A stretch of DNA of 64,000 bases from NCBI GenBank assembly GCA_963798775.1, contig CAWCUK010000004.1, positions 496,001 through 560,000 on the forward strand, read 5' to 3'. The DNA comes from CAWCUK01 sp963798775. GTDB taxonomy: Bacteria; Bacteroidota; Ignavibacteria; Ignavibacteriales; Ignavibacteriaceae. Shown here piece after piece: positions 25,508 to 34,413 of this stretch. The notes under the pieces were generated by a model, which ran no database searches, had not been told where the DNA came from, and was given only the letters and a program-made list of their open reading frames with translations. Position 1 is the stretch's first letter, and every line of letters starts with the position of its first letter. Both the position numbers and the translations under genes were made by a program.

Positions 25508-27031
25508 ATGGAAAATAATTATTTGTTATCATACTTATTGTTAACACCGATTTTAGGTGGAATTTTACTTTTGTTTATAAACAAAAACAAAGAAAACGCC
25601 GTCCGCTATGTCGGATTAATAATTTCTTTAATTGCTTTTGTAATTTCTTTAATTATTTATTTTGGTTTTGATAGTAATAAGGGTGATTTTCAATTTGTAC
25701 AAAAGTTTTTGTGGATAGGTAACCTCAATATAAGTTATCATGTAGGCATTGACGGTATGTCTATGCTTCTGCTTTTGTTGACTACTTTCTTAACTCCGCT
25801 CACTTTAATTTCTAGCTGGAACGGCATAAACAAAAAAGTGAAGGAATTTACCTTTTTTATGTTAATGCTGGAAGCAGGAATGCTTGGTGTATTTATTTCC
25901 TTAGATCTTTTCTTATTCTACATTTTTTGGGAAGCGATGCTTATTCCGATGTATTTTATTATCGGAATTTGGGGCGGGGACAGAAGGATCTACGCTTCAG
26001 TAAAATTCTTTATTTATACAATGTTCGGAAGTTTATTAATGCTCGTCGCTATCATATGGCTCGCGGTTTACGCTTCCGGCCCGTTAGGTTATTTTACTAC
26101 CGATTTAATTCAGCTTTATAGTGTGGGCCCTACCGTCGCGAGAAATATTCAAAATTATATGTTCCTTGCTTTCGCTTTAAGTTTTGCTATTAAAGTGCCT
26201 TTATTCCCTCTGCACACCTGGCTTCCGGATGCTCACGTTCAAGCCCCCACCGCGGGTAGTGTTATTCTGGCAGGTGTTCTACTTAAAATGGGAACTTACG
26301 GACTTCTTCGTTTTTGTCTCCCTTTGTTTCCGCAAGCCGCAATTCATTATGCGCCTGCAATTTCAATTCTTGCGGTTATCGGTATTATTTACGGCGCGCT
26401 TGTAGCCATGGTGCAAAAAGATATGAAAAAGCTTGTCGCGTATTCTTCGGTAGCGCATTTGGGTTTTGTTGTTCTCGGTATTTTCGCGCTTACTCAAGAA
26501 TCTATACAGGGCGCGGTTATTCAAATGGTAAATCATGGGCTTTCAACCGGCGCTTTATTCCTTTTAGTCGGTGTTATTTATGAAAGAACTCATACCAGAG
26601 AAATTTCAGAGTATGGAGGAATTGCTAAAATTGTTCCCGTTTATGCAGCGTTTTTAATGTTCGCTTCATTATCTTCTGTAGGATTGCCCGGATTAAACGG
26701 TTTTATCGGAGAGTTTTTAATCCTTTTAGGGGCATTTAAATCGACTGTTTTAGGAAGCTGGTGGTTTACTGTATTTGCCGCAAGCGGAGTTATTTTTGCC
26801 GCTGTTTACCTTTTATGGATGTATCAAAGGGTTGTGTTTGGTGAGGTGAAAAATCCTAAAATGAATAATCTTACCGATATGACTAAAAGAGAAATTTTAG
26901 TGCTTATTCCTATTTTTATATTCATTCTTTGGATTGGTGTTTATCCGAGTACATTCTTAAAAGTTTCAGAGAAAACAACAAGTAAAATTATTGAACAAGT
27001 GGTTTCACCTCAGAAGGTAACACTTAAATAG
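25508..27031 (+). CDS. nuoM: NADH-quinone oxidoreductase subunit M
   Basis: A 507-residue antiporter-like subunit. Signatures are IFWEAMLIPMYFIIGIWGG (Glu in helix 5), FPLHTWLPDAHVQAPTAGS and VQKDMKKLVAYSSVAHLGFV. It begins three bases after nuoL, so translation is coupled. Normal length with ~14 helices. Confidence 0.96.
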   Translation: MENNYLLSYLLLTPILGGILLLFINKNKENAVRYVGLIISLIAFVISLIIYFGFDSNKGDFQFVQKFLWIGNLNISYHVGIDGMSMLLLLLTTFLTPLTLISSWNGINKKVKEFTFFMLMLEAGMLGVFISLDLFLFYIFWEAMLIPMYFIIGIWGGDRRIYASVKFFIYTMFGSLLMLVAIIWLAVYASGPLGYFTTDLIQLYSVGPTVARNIQNYMFLAFALSFAIKVPLFPLHTWLPDAHVQAPTAGSVILAGVLLKMGTYGLLRFCLPLFPQAAIHYAPAISILAVIGIIYGALVAMVQKDMKKLVAYSSVAHLGFVVLGIFALTQESIQGAVIQMVNHGLSTGALFLLVGVIYERTHTREISEYGGIAKIVPVYAAFLMFASLSSVGLPGLNGFIGEFLILLGAFKSTVLGSWWFTVFAASGVIFAAVYLLWMYQRVVFGEVKNPKMNNLTDMTKREILVLIPIFIFILWIGVYPSTFLKVSEKTTSKIIEQVVSPQKVTLK

Positions 27032-27037
27032 GGGATA

Positions 27038-28468
27038 GTGATTAGCAAAATAAAGATTTATTTACCGTTTTTATTTGTTTCTTTTGTTCTTCTAAATAAT
27101 GAACTAAAAGCGGCTGCTCAGCATGCTGCGGTTGATACATTAAATAATGTTCACTCGCCGGAAGTCATTCATCAGCTTCCTTCGGCTTTTATGGTTATTC
27201 CTTTTGCGCTTCTTCTGCTGATGATTGCTACAGGCCCGTTGTTTTACAAGCATTTTTGGGAACATCATTATCCTAAAGTCGCTATGTTTCTCGGTGCCGT
27301 AACTATTGTTTATTACATTTTTGTATTAAATGACCATCTTAGCATTTTACATACGCTTGCTGAGTATTTTTCATTTATAGCGCTTTTAAGTTCTTTGTTT
27401 GTTGCTTCGGGCGGTATTCTTATAAAAGTAAATAAGAAATCAACCCCGATGTTTAATGTTCTTTTTTTATTGTTCGGCGCCGTTATTTCTAATGTTATAG
27501 GAACAACCGGCGCTTCTATGCTGCTTATTAGGCCGTATATAAAAATGAATAGAAATAGGATTTCTCCTTACCACATAATCTTCTTCATTTTTGTTGTTAG
27601 TAACATCGGTGGTGCGCTTACTCCTATAGGAGATCCGCCTTTATTTTTGGGCTTTTTAAGAGGAGTTCCTTTTTTCTGGGTTATTGCTAATGTTTGGTAT
27701 ATCTGGATTCCGGCTTTATTCTTAATTCTTCTTGTTTTTTATTTTGTGGACTCACGTAATAAAGGCGGGGAAGAGGGCGAAATCGAATATTCCGGTAAAA
27801 TAGAATTTAAAGGTTTAAAGAATTTAGTTTATCTGGCAATAATAATTGTATCTGTTTTTATTGATCCGGCTGTTATCCCGGGTATTCCGAGTTTAGCACC
27901 TTTCCCTATCGGAATTAGAGAAATAATAATGTTTGCCGTTGTTTATTTCTCGTATAAAGGTGCGGATCAAGAAGTATTAAAAGCAAACGAATTTGATTTT
28001 GAGCCGATTAAAGAAGTAGCTTTTTTATTCATTGGAATTTTTGCCACAATGATTCCCGCGCTCCAATTAATTGCTCATGAAGCAAAAATAATGGGAGATC
28101 AGCTGAATGCGGGTGTATTTTACTGGTCAACCGGTGTTTTATCCGGATTTTTAGATAATGCTCCTACTTATTTAAATTTCTTAAGCGCGGCAATGGGCAA
28201 ATATGCTTTGGATGTAAATGTGCAGGCCCATGTTAAAGAATTTGTTGTACATGATGATATTTATTTGCAAGCCATTTCTGTTGCGGCTGTATTTTTCGGC
28301 GCGTTAACTTATATAGGAAACGGTCCTAATTTTATGGTGAAATCAATCAGTGAAAGAGCCGGTATAACAATGCCAAGCTTTTTTACTTATATCATTAAAT
28401 ATTCTTTAATTATTTTAATTCCTATCTTTACTATCATTTGGCTCTTGTTTTTTTACGGTAAAGGATAA
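27038..28468 (+). CDS. nhaD: Sodium/proton antiporter, NhaD type, inside the nuo operon
   Basis: A 476-residue ion-transporter-superfamily membrane protein whose length equals typical NhaD. A cleavable-looking N-terminal signal (~1-27) is followed by ~12 helices. Motifs are GAVISNVIGTTGASMLLIRP, VVSNIGGALTPIGDPPLFLG (the conserved TPIGDPP loop) and GVLSGFLDNAPTYLNFLSA (paired Asp/Asn region), with a terminal GNGPNFMVKSISE. NhaD exchanges internal Na+ or Li+ for external H+. It starts with GTG 27038, six bases after nuoM, and is four bases from the next gene, so it is part of the nuo transcript. Placement inside nuo is unusual (see findings). Confidence 0.9.
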   Translation: MISKIKIYLPFLFVSFVLLNNELKAAAQHAAVDTLNNVHSPEVIHQLPSAFMVIPFALLLLMIATGPLFYKHFWEHHYPKVAMFLGAVTIVYYIFVLNDHLSILHTLAEYFSFIALLSSLFVASGGILIKVNKKSTPMFNVLFLLFGAVISNVIGTTGASMLLIRPYIKMNRNRISPYHIIFFIFVVSNIGGALTPIGDPPLFLGFLRGVPFFWVIANVWYIWIPALFLILLVFYFVDSRNKGGEEGEIEYSGKIEFKGLKNLVYLAIIIVSVFIDPAVIPGIPSLAPFPIGIREIIMFAVVYFSYKGADQEVLKANEFDFEPIKEVAFLFIGIFATMIPALQLIAHEAKIMGDQLNAGVFYWSTGVLSGFLDNAPTYLNFLSAAMGKYALDVNVQAHVKEFVVHDDIYLQAISVAAVFFGALTYIGNGPNFMVKSISERAGITMPSFFTYIIKYSLIILIPIFTIIWLLFFYGKG

Positions 28469-28471
28469 GAA

Positions 28472-28837
28472 ATGAAAACACTGGATGAAGTTTTAAATAA
28501 TAATTTAACAGGACTTTATTACGGGAATAGGGTTCTGCTTCCGTTCGCCGGTTATATATTAAAAGTTATTGTTGATGATAAAATTGTAATGGATTTTTCG
28601 CCGTCATCGGATGAGATATTTATAAAAGAAACCGGGCAATATACCGAAATTTATTTTAAGCAGTACAGCAATCTTAAAGAAGCTATACATAAGTATGAAA
28701 CAATAAAATTAATTGTTGTCGAAAAAGATAAAGACGTATTTAATTTTAAAGATCACCGAAAACTTGATTTGCGTTTAGGTGAAAAACATAAACTAATTAT
28801 TGAAACAACTGACGAAGACATTTTATTTATAGAATAA
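28472..28837 (+). CDS. Unknown soluble protein between nhaD and nuoN (121 aa)
   Basis: A 121-residue protein with no signal peptide or membrane helix, rich in beta-strand-like stretches (YILKVIVDDKIVMDF; KLIVVEKDKDVFNF) and ending in an acidic tail (ETTDEDILFIE). I do not recognise the family. It begins four bases after nhaD and ends four bases before nuoN, so it is translated with both. A role in assembling or regulating the complex I/NhaD membrane unit is inferred only from this position. Confidence 0.75.
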   Translation: MKTLDEVLNNNLTGLYYGNRVLLPFAGYILKVIVDDKIVMDFSPSSDEIFIKETGQYTEIYFKQYSNLKEAIHKYETIKLIVVEKDKDVFNFKDHRKLDLRLGEKHKLIIETTDEDILFIE

Positions 28838-28840
28838 ATT

Positions 28841-30268
28841 ATGCTGAATAACATACAAGAATTTTACAATATGCTCCCGCTTATTATTTTAGGCGCGGGA
28901 ATTTTGGTATCACTTTTAGTCGAGATGTATTCATCTAAAGGTGAAAAAATTATACCATGGGTTACAATTATCGTTTTAATTTCCGCCGCTTTTTATTCTT
29001 TGCTTACTGTTGGCGATGTTTCAATTGTAATGCAGAATATGCTGGCGACCGGCGGTAATGTTAATGTTTTCTACTTTATTTTTACTTTCGGTGCCGCTAT
29101 TGTTTCTCTTCTTTCAATAGATTATCTAAAAAAATATGGCGCGTATTTCGGTGAATTTTATATCCTTCTTCAAACCTCAGTTTTAGGTATGATGTTTATG
29201 GCCGGCGCGAAAGATTTATTCATGATATTTCTCGGCCTAGAAGTAATGTCGATCAGTTTCTATGCCTTAGCCGGTCTTAATAGAAAAAAAATAAACGCAA
29301 ATGAAGCTTCTCTTAAATACTTTTTATTAGGCGCGTTTGCCACCGGTTTTACGGTTTACGGAATCGCGCTTATCTACGGCAGCGCTCATACAACTTCAAT
29401 TGATATTTTAACGGCGGAATTCTCCTCTTTATCCCATAATTTACTTTTTGTAATCGGCGCGCTTCTTTTCTTAATTGGTTTTTCTTTTAAAATCGCCGCT
29501 TTCCCGTTCCATATGTGGGTCCCCGATGTTTATCAAGGTTCCGCTACAACAGTTACCGGGTTATTTTCTACCGGCGGTAAAGCCGCAGCGTTTAGCGCTA
29601 TTATTGTAACTTTAAGCGCTGTTTTCAGCGGTTCTGTTAATAATATTTTTGAGCCTTACCTTGCTGTTATAGCTGTCCTATCTATGCTTTACGGAAGTAT
29701 TGTGGCTATCGCTCAAGATGATATAAAAAGAATGTTGGCTTATTCTTCAATATCTCATGCCGGCTATATTTTGATTGGTTTGGCCGCCGGAAATCATGCG
29801 GGAATTGCGGGAATTATCTTTTATTTAACCGCTTATTCTTTCATGAACCTTGGCGCGTTTGGCATTATAGCTCTAATTGAGGGGAAAGATGAAACTAATC
29901 TCTCCATAAATTCTTATGCGGGTTTAGGTACAAGAAAGCCCCTATTGGCGGCTCTTCTTTCTATCTTCATGTTTTCATTAGCCGGAATTCCGCCTTTTGC
30001 CGGATTTTTTGGCAAATATTATGTCTTTATTGCGGCTATTAAAGCCGATTTAACCTGGTTAGCCATTGTTGGAGTTTTTTCAAGTGTTATAAGCGTTTAC
30101 TTCTATTTAAGAATCGTTGTTCTTATGTATTTCAAAGAATCTGAATCTGAGTTAATTTTAAGTAAAAGTAATACCGGCTTATTAGCAGTAATTATTTCAG
30201 TATTACTCGTAATCGCTCTCGGAATCGCGCCCGGTTCTCTTATAAATTTGATTTCTTCTTTCTTATAG
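28841..30268 (+). CDS. nuoN: NADH-quinone oxidoreductase subunit N
   Basis: A 475-residue antiporter-like subunit with ~14 helices. Signatures include MIFLGLEVMSISFYALAGL (helix 5 Glu), KIAAFPFHMWVPDVYQGSAT and AQDDIKRMLAYSSISHAGYI. Last gene of the nuo block here. NuoA-I and NuoH are not in this window, so the electron-input and Q modules must be encoded elsewhere. Confidence 0.96.
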   Translation: MLNNIQEFYNMLPLIILGAGILVSLLVEMYSSKGEKIIPWVTIIVLISAAFYSLLTVGDVSIVMQNMLATGGNVNVFYFIFTFGAAIVSLLSIDYLKKYGAYFGEFYILLQTSVLGMMFMAGAKDLFMIFLGLEVMSISFYALAGLNRKKINANEASLKYFLLGAFATGFTVYGIALIYGSAHTTSIDILTAEFSSLSHNLLFVIGALLFLIGFSFKIAAFPFHMWVPDVYQGSATTVTGLFSTGGKAAAFSAIIVTLSAVFSGSVNNIFEPYLAVIAVLSMLYGSIVAIAQDDIKRMLAYSSISHAGYILIGLAAGNHAGIAGIIFYLTAYSFMNLGAFGIIALIEGKDETNLSINSYAGLGTRKPLLAALLSIFMFSLAGIPPFAGFFGKYYVFIAAIKADLTWLAIVGVFSSVISVYFYLRIVVLMYFKESESELILSKSNTGLLAVIISVLLVIALGIAPGSLINLISSFL

Positions 30269-30369
30269 AAATTAAATATTAAACAGATTTTGTGGCTGGT
30301 GACAAAATTTTAATTTATTATAATGAATAAATTTATACTAAATAGTTTTTTCATTATAACAATTCGATT

Positions 30370-31935
30370 ATGATCCCTTTATATACAACCTCGCAAGTTA
30401 GAGAAGTAGATGATTTCGCCATCAATAAATTGAAGATGCCCGGAATTATTTTAATGGAAAATGCTTCTCTTCAAATTTATCATAAAATTATAGAAGAACT
30501 TGAATTACTTCCCGGAGAAGTAAAAATTGGTATTGTTTGCGGGAAAGGAAATAACGGCGGCGATGGATTTGCTGTCGCTCGGCATTTTCTAATAAATAAT
30601 TTTGAAGTTGCAGTTGTCCATATTGGTAACCCGGATGAGATGTCAGATGATTGCAAAATCAATTATAATATTCTAATTAATTTGTCCTCTGCCAATAAAA
30701 AACTTGTGCTTAAAAAATATTCCGCTCCAAAAGATCTTAAAGTTTTTCAAGATTCATTTGTCGTTATAGATGCCCTCTTAGGAAGCGGAATGGAAGGGGA
30801 TTTACGCGATCCTTATTTAACTATTGTAAATAGGCTGAATGAATTGAACGCATTTAAAGTTGCGGTTGATATTCCTACGGGTTTAAACGCTGATAAAGGT
30901 TCTGCCGACAATGCTTTTATTTCCGATTTAACTATTACATTGGGTGAATTAAAAAAAGGTTTGTTTTTCGGTGACGGTAAAAAATTTGCCGGTAAAACAG
31001 TAAAGGGAAGTATTGGAATTGATGTTTCTTTTTTTGATAAGTTTTATCCGCAGGAATATTTAATTGAACCCGAAGATGTTTTCTTGTCTTTGCCGGCTAA
31101 AGATAATAACGCTAATAAATATTCCGCCGGGAAAGTATTCACTATCGCGGGATCAGGGGAATTACCCGGTGCCGCTTCTATGACTGCGGCATCCGCTTTT
31201 AAAGTAGGAGCCGGATCATCAATTTTAGCTTTTCCCGAATCTGTAAAAAATCTTGCTCATCTTCTTTCTACCGAAGTTATTGTTAAATCTTACAAAGATG
31301 ATGGAGCGGAATTCTTATCGGCCAGAAATGTTGATGAATTGAACCCAAGGCTGGAATGGGCGGATGTATTAGCAATCGGTCCTGGTTTAGGAAGAAATAA
31401 TGAAACAATAGATGCCGTAGTTAGTATTATTTCTCAAAGAAAATCAAAAAATATAGTTATAGATGCCGACGCGATATACGCTTTAAGCCAAAGAAATTAT
31501 AAAAGCATTAATCTTAATGGTGTAATAATTACCCCGCATCACGGGGAATTTTCTAATTTACTTGGTATTGAAACGTCTCAACTAAAAAAAGATTTACTTA
31601 AATACGGGAAAGAGTTCGTATCCCAAACCGGTTCATATTTAGTATTAAAAGGCGCTCCTACTTTAATATTTACTCCGGAAGAGGAAGTGTTAATAAATAC
31701 CACAGGTAATCCGGGAATGGCAAAATTTGGAACAGGCGATGTTTTAACCGGTATAATAGCAGGTATATTGTCACAACAGAAAGATATTGAAAAAGCTTTA
31801 ATTTCCGCGGTATATTTACATAGCCTGGCCGCGGATTTATTACTGAAAGAAAAAACAGAATATGGTTATACGGCAACTGATATAATGAATAATTTACCTT
31901 CGGCAATAAAATTTTTAAGGAGTTCATTTGTTTAA
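30370..31935 (+). CDS. nnr: Bifunctional NAD(P)H-hydrate epimerase / dehydratase
   Basis: A 521-residue cytoplasmic repair enzyme that restores hydrated NADH and NADPH. The N-terminal YjeF_N epimerase (~1-215) has GIVCGKGNNGGDGFAVARHF and DIPTGLNADKG. The C-terminal ADP-dependent dehydratase (~225-515) has KVFTIAGSGELPGAASM, IGPGLGRNN and NPGMAKFGTGDVLTGIIAG. Both active-site loops are intact and length is normal. It overlaps the following VanZ-like gene by eight bases. Confidence 0.94.
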   Translation: MIPLYTTSQVREVDDFAINKLKMPGIILMENASLQIYHKIIEELELLPGEVKIGIVCGKGNNGGDGFAVARHFLINNFEVAVVHIGNPDEMSDDCKINYNILINLSSANKKLVLKKYSAPKDLKVFQDSFVVIDALLGSGMEGDLRDPYLTIVNRLNELNAFKVAVDIPTGLNADKGSADNAFISDLTITLGELKKGLFFGDGKKFAGKTVKGSIGIDVSFFDKFYPQEYLIEPEDVFLSLPAKDNNANKYSAGKVFTIAGSGELPGAASMTAASAFKVGAGSSILAFPESVKNLAHLLSTEVIVKSYKDDGAEFLSARNVDELNPRLEWADVLAIGPGLGRNNETIDAVVSIISQRKSKNIVIDADAIYALSQRNYKSINLNGVIITPHHGEFSNLLGIETSQLKKDLLKYGKEFVSQTGSYLVLKGAPTLIFTPEEEVLINTTGNPGMAKFGTGDVLTGIIAGILSQQKDIEKALISAVYLHSLAADLLLKEKTEYGYTATDIMNNLPSAIKFLRSSFV

Positions 31936-32332
31936 GTTTTTAAAAGAAAACAGGATTAAATTCGTATATTTTCCGCTGGTTATTTATTGGCTGCTTTTAA
32001 TAGTAGCAACCTCTTTGCCCGGCAAAAGTATGCCCAAAGTAGGGGTAAGCGATAAAGTTGAACATCTTACCGCTTATTTTGGATTAACATTTCTGTTAAG
32101 CCTTTTTGCCATGTTTCAAGAAAAGTTAAAGTTTTTAAAGGAAAAACCCGCTTTTTTTACTATATTAATAGTTGCTTCTTATGCCGCTATAGATGAATTA
32201 CACCAGTTATTCATTCCGGGCAGAAGCTGTGATATACTTGATTGGTCCGCTGATATGATCGGAGCTGTTTCCGCGTTTTTACTTATAAAGATTTTAATGA
32301 AATGGTTTGATTACAAACCCATAAGTACTTAA
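31928..32332 (+). CDS. VanZ-like family membrane protein
   Basis: A 134-residue protein with four membrane helices and the VanZ-like family pattern: DKVEHLTAYFGLTFLL, then AIDELHQLFIPGRSCDILDW and a Gly-containing last helix. Some relatives give low-level teicoplanin resistance, but most have no known role. Start is TTG 31928, inside the end of nnr, preceded by AAGGAG, so it is translationally coupled. Confidence 0.85.
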   Translation: MFKFLKENRIKFVYFPLVIYWLLLIVATSLPGKSMPKVGVSDKVEHLTAYFGLTFLLSLFAMFQEKLKFLKEKPAFFTILIVASYAAIDELHQLFIPGRSCDILDWSADMIGAVSAFLLIKILMKWFDYKPIST

Positions 32333-32460
32333 AAAAAATGTATGATTCGGGAACTGTTTTAACAAAATAAAGTAAAAGTAATTAAGGTTTATATTTGACT
32401 AAAAAATTAACATTTATTAACTTGGCAGACATTAAATTTTGCTGTTATAGGAGGAGTTAA

Positions 32461-33117
32461 ATGGCAACAATTAAAAATCCTGAAGCTGATTTGAGAGCGA
32501 AATACAAGAAGGTTTTTGAGGTAAGTTTAATTATCTCTTTAGCTATCTTAATTGTTGCTTTCAAATTTTTTCCGGATATATCAACTGAAGCAATGCAGAC
32601 CGAAGGTCCGCAGGAATTATTTAAAGTTGAAGATGTACAACAAACACGACAGGAAAATAGGCCTCCTCCGCCGCCGAAACCTCCTATTCCAATTGAAGCA
32701 CCTTCGGAAGATGTATTAGAAGATATTGATATTGGAAGTACTGAACTTGATGTAAATGCTCAAGTAGAAGCTCCTCCACCTCCGCCGAAAGCTGAGAAAA
32801 AAGTTGAAGAAGAACCTACTTATTTTGTCGCGGTTGAAGATATGCCGGAACCAATCGGCGGAATAGCTGCAATTCAAAGTAAAATAGTTTATCCTGAAAT
32901 TGCTAAACGTGCCGGTGTTGAAGGAAAAGTTTATGTTAAAGCTTTTGTTGATGAGCAGGGTAATGTTACAAAGGTAGAAGTAGTTAAAGGTTTAGGTGCG
33001 GGCTTAGATGAGGCCGCCATGAAAGCTGTACAACAAACCAAATTTAAACCCGGTAAACAAAGAGGTAAACCGGTAAAAGTTCAGGTTATGATTCCTATAG
33101 TTTTCAAACTTCAATAA
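32461..33117 (+). CDS. TonB-family energy transducer
   Basis: A 218-residue inner-membrane protein: cytoplasmic N-terminus, one membrane helix (~19-38), Pro-rich linker (RPPPPPKPPIPIE; APPPPPKAEKK), and a C-terminal TonB domain (~135-218: YPEIAKRAGVEGKVYVKAFV; AAMKAVQQTKFKPGKQRGK). It transmits proton-motive force from ExbB/ExbD to outer-membrane receptors; exbBD are not next to it. A strong ribosome site (GGAGGAG) precedes the ATG and an intrinsic terminator follows at once, so it is monocistronic. Confidence 0.92.
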   Translation: MATIKNPEADLRAKYKKVFEVSLIISLAILIVAFKFFPDISTEAMQTEGPQELFKVEDVQQTRQENRPPPPPKPPIPIEAPSEDVLEDIDIGSTELDVNAQVEAPPPPPKAEKKVEEEPTYFVAVEDMPEPIGGIAAIQSKIVYPEIAKRAGVEGKVYVKAFVDEQGNVTKVEVVKGLGAGLDEAAMKAVQQTKFKPGKQRGKPVKVQVMIPIVFKLQ

Positions 33118-33124
33118 AGTTCTT

Positions 33125-33152
33125 AAGGCGCCTTTTACGGCGCCTTTTTTAT
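33125..33152 (+). terminator. Intrinsic terminator after tonB
   Basis: AAGGCGCC (33125-33132), loop TTTTAC, GGCGCCTT (33139-33146), then a T run. A GC-rich 8-bp stem eight bases after the TonB stop. Confidence 0.92.
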
Positions 33153-33359
33153 TTTAAACTTACCACGTTTATAATCAAATCTTTAGCTCCTTAATATTTA
33201 TTTACATTTTGAATAATTCTTGAAGTGTACGTTTTATTTAACTAATTTTGAGCAAGAATTTATACATTATATAGTTCTTCAAAAGTATGTCTAATACATT
33301 ATAAAGATGAATTACTCTTTCATGATATATAATGGAAATGGCAAAAGAAATGGTTATTG

Positions 33360-34383
33360 ATGTCATTAAATTTAACAAAAAATAAAAATCTGATTACGCT
33401 AATAGTCTTGTCGCTTGTAATTTTTAATTTATTCTTCCTATACTTTATAAAGTATACAAACCAAAATTTACCTTTCTCAAATTTTAATTTTTCAAACATC
33501 GGGAATATTTTTAATTTAAGCTGTACTTTAATTTTATTTACGGGAATTGTAATCTTTTCTTTACGAAGCGGCAGAAGTTTTAATTCCTCTTTACTTATTT
33601 CATTAACCGTAATTATGACTTTAGTATTACTTATTGCTTCTCTATTAACTATTATCAATTTCCCGTTTTCCAACAGATATATTTTTGGCCATCCGTTCAA
33701 TGAGGTTTTTGTAGGATTTGTATTTTCTTTTTATCAATTTATTCAATTCTTTTTTATTTTTATTATCTGGTTAAACTTATTCGGCAAAACGGATTTTATT
33801 TATTTAAGATCTTTTATCAACTCCATTGTTCTTGTAGCGGCGCTTTTGGTTTTCGCTTTTGTTTTTCTTCATTTAAAGAGGAGGGATAATTCAAGAATAA
33901 TTTCTCAAAAAGCGGATGTAGCGGTGGTTTTGGGCGCCGCTGTTTGGTCCAATAATAAACCTTCCCCAAGTCTTGCTTCACGTGTTGATAAAGCAGCGCA
34001 AATTTATCATAAAGGGTTGGTAAATAATTATTCAGCTTACAGGGAGTAACGCGCCGGGAGAATTAAGTGAAGCTGAAGTGGCATATAAATATTTAAAATC
34101 GGAAAATGTAAACCCGAACGATGTATGGCTTGAAAAAAACACTACTTCAACTTTAGAGCAAATAAAATTTATTAAGGATTCACTGATTCAGAAAAAAAAG
34201 GTTAAGAATTTAATAATAGTTTCGGACTCCTATCATTTAACCAGAGTTAAAGAAATTTGCAAATTTTATAATATCAAAACTAAAGTTGCTGCATCCGATT
34301 TACAATTAAGTTTTTCCGGAAAAATTTATAACAAATTAAGAGAAAGTATTGCGTTATTAGTTTTCTGGTTTTTCGCACTATAA
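33360..34383 (+). CDS. DUF218/YdcF-SanA family membrane protein, one frame break near 34027
   Basis: N-terminal half: five to six hydrophobic helices (~1-175). C-terminal half: DUF218 domain, beginning ADVAVVLGAAVWSNNKPSPS, characteristic of SanA/YdcF-type proteins with roles in envelope barrier function. The frame breaks after GLVN at ~34027; the other frame continues with IQLTGSNAPGELSEAEVAYK and runs to 34383 (NLIIVSDSYHLTRVKEICK). Removing one A in AATAATTATT restores a ~340-residue protein. ATG 33360 chosen over the TTG just before it. Both parts are conserved in sequence, so the break is probably an assembly indel. Confidence 0.82.
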
Positions 34384-34413
34384 TATCTTTAGAACAACAA
34401 ACAGGAGAGACAA

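Noticed and set aside
33320..33700. 126-codon Lys-rich minus-strand frame
   Set aside because: It is antisense to the membrane part of the DUF218 gene; the composition is that of a complement of hydrophobic codons.
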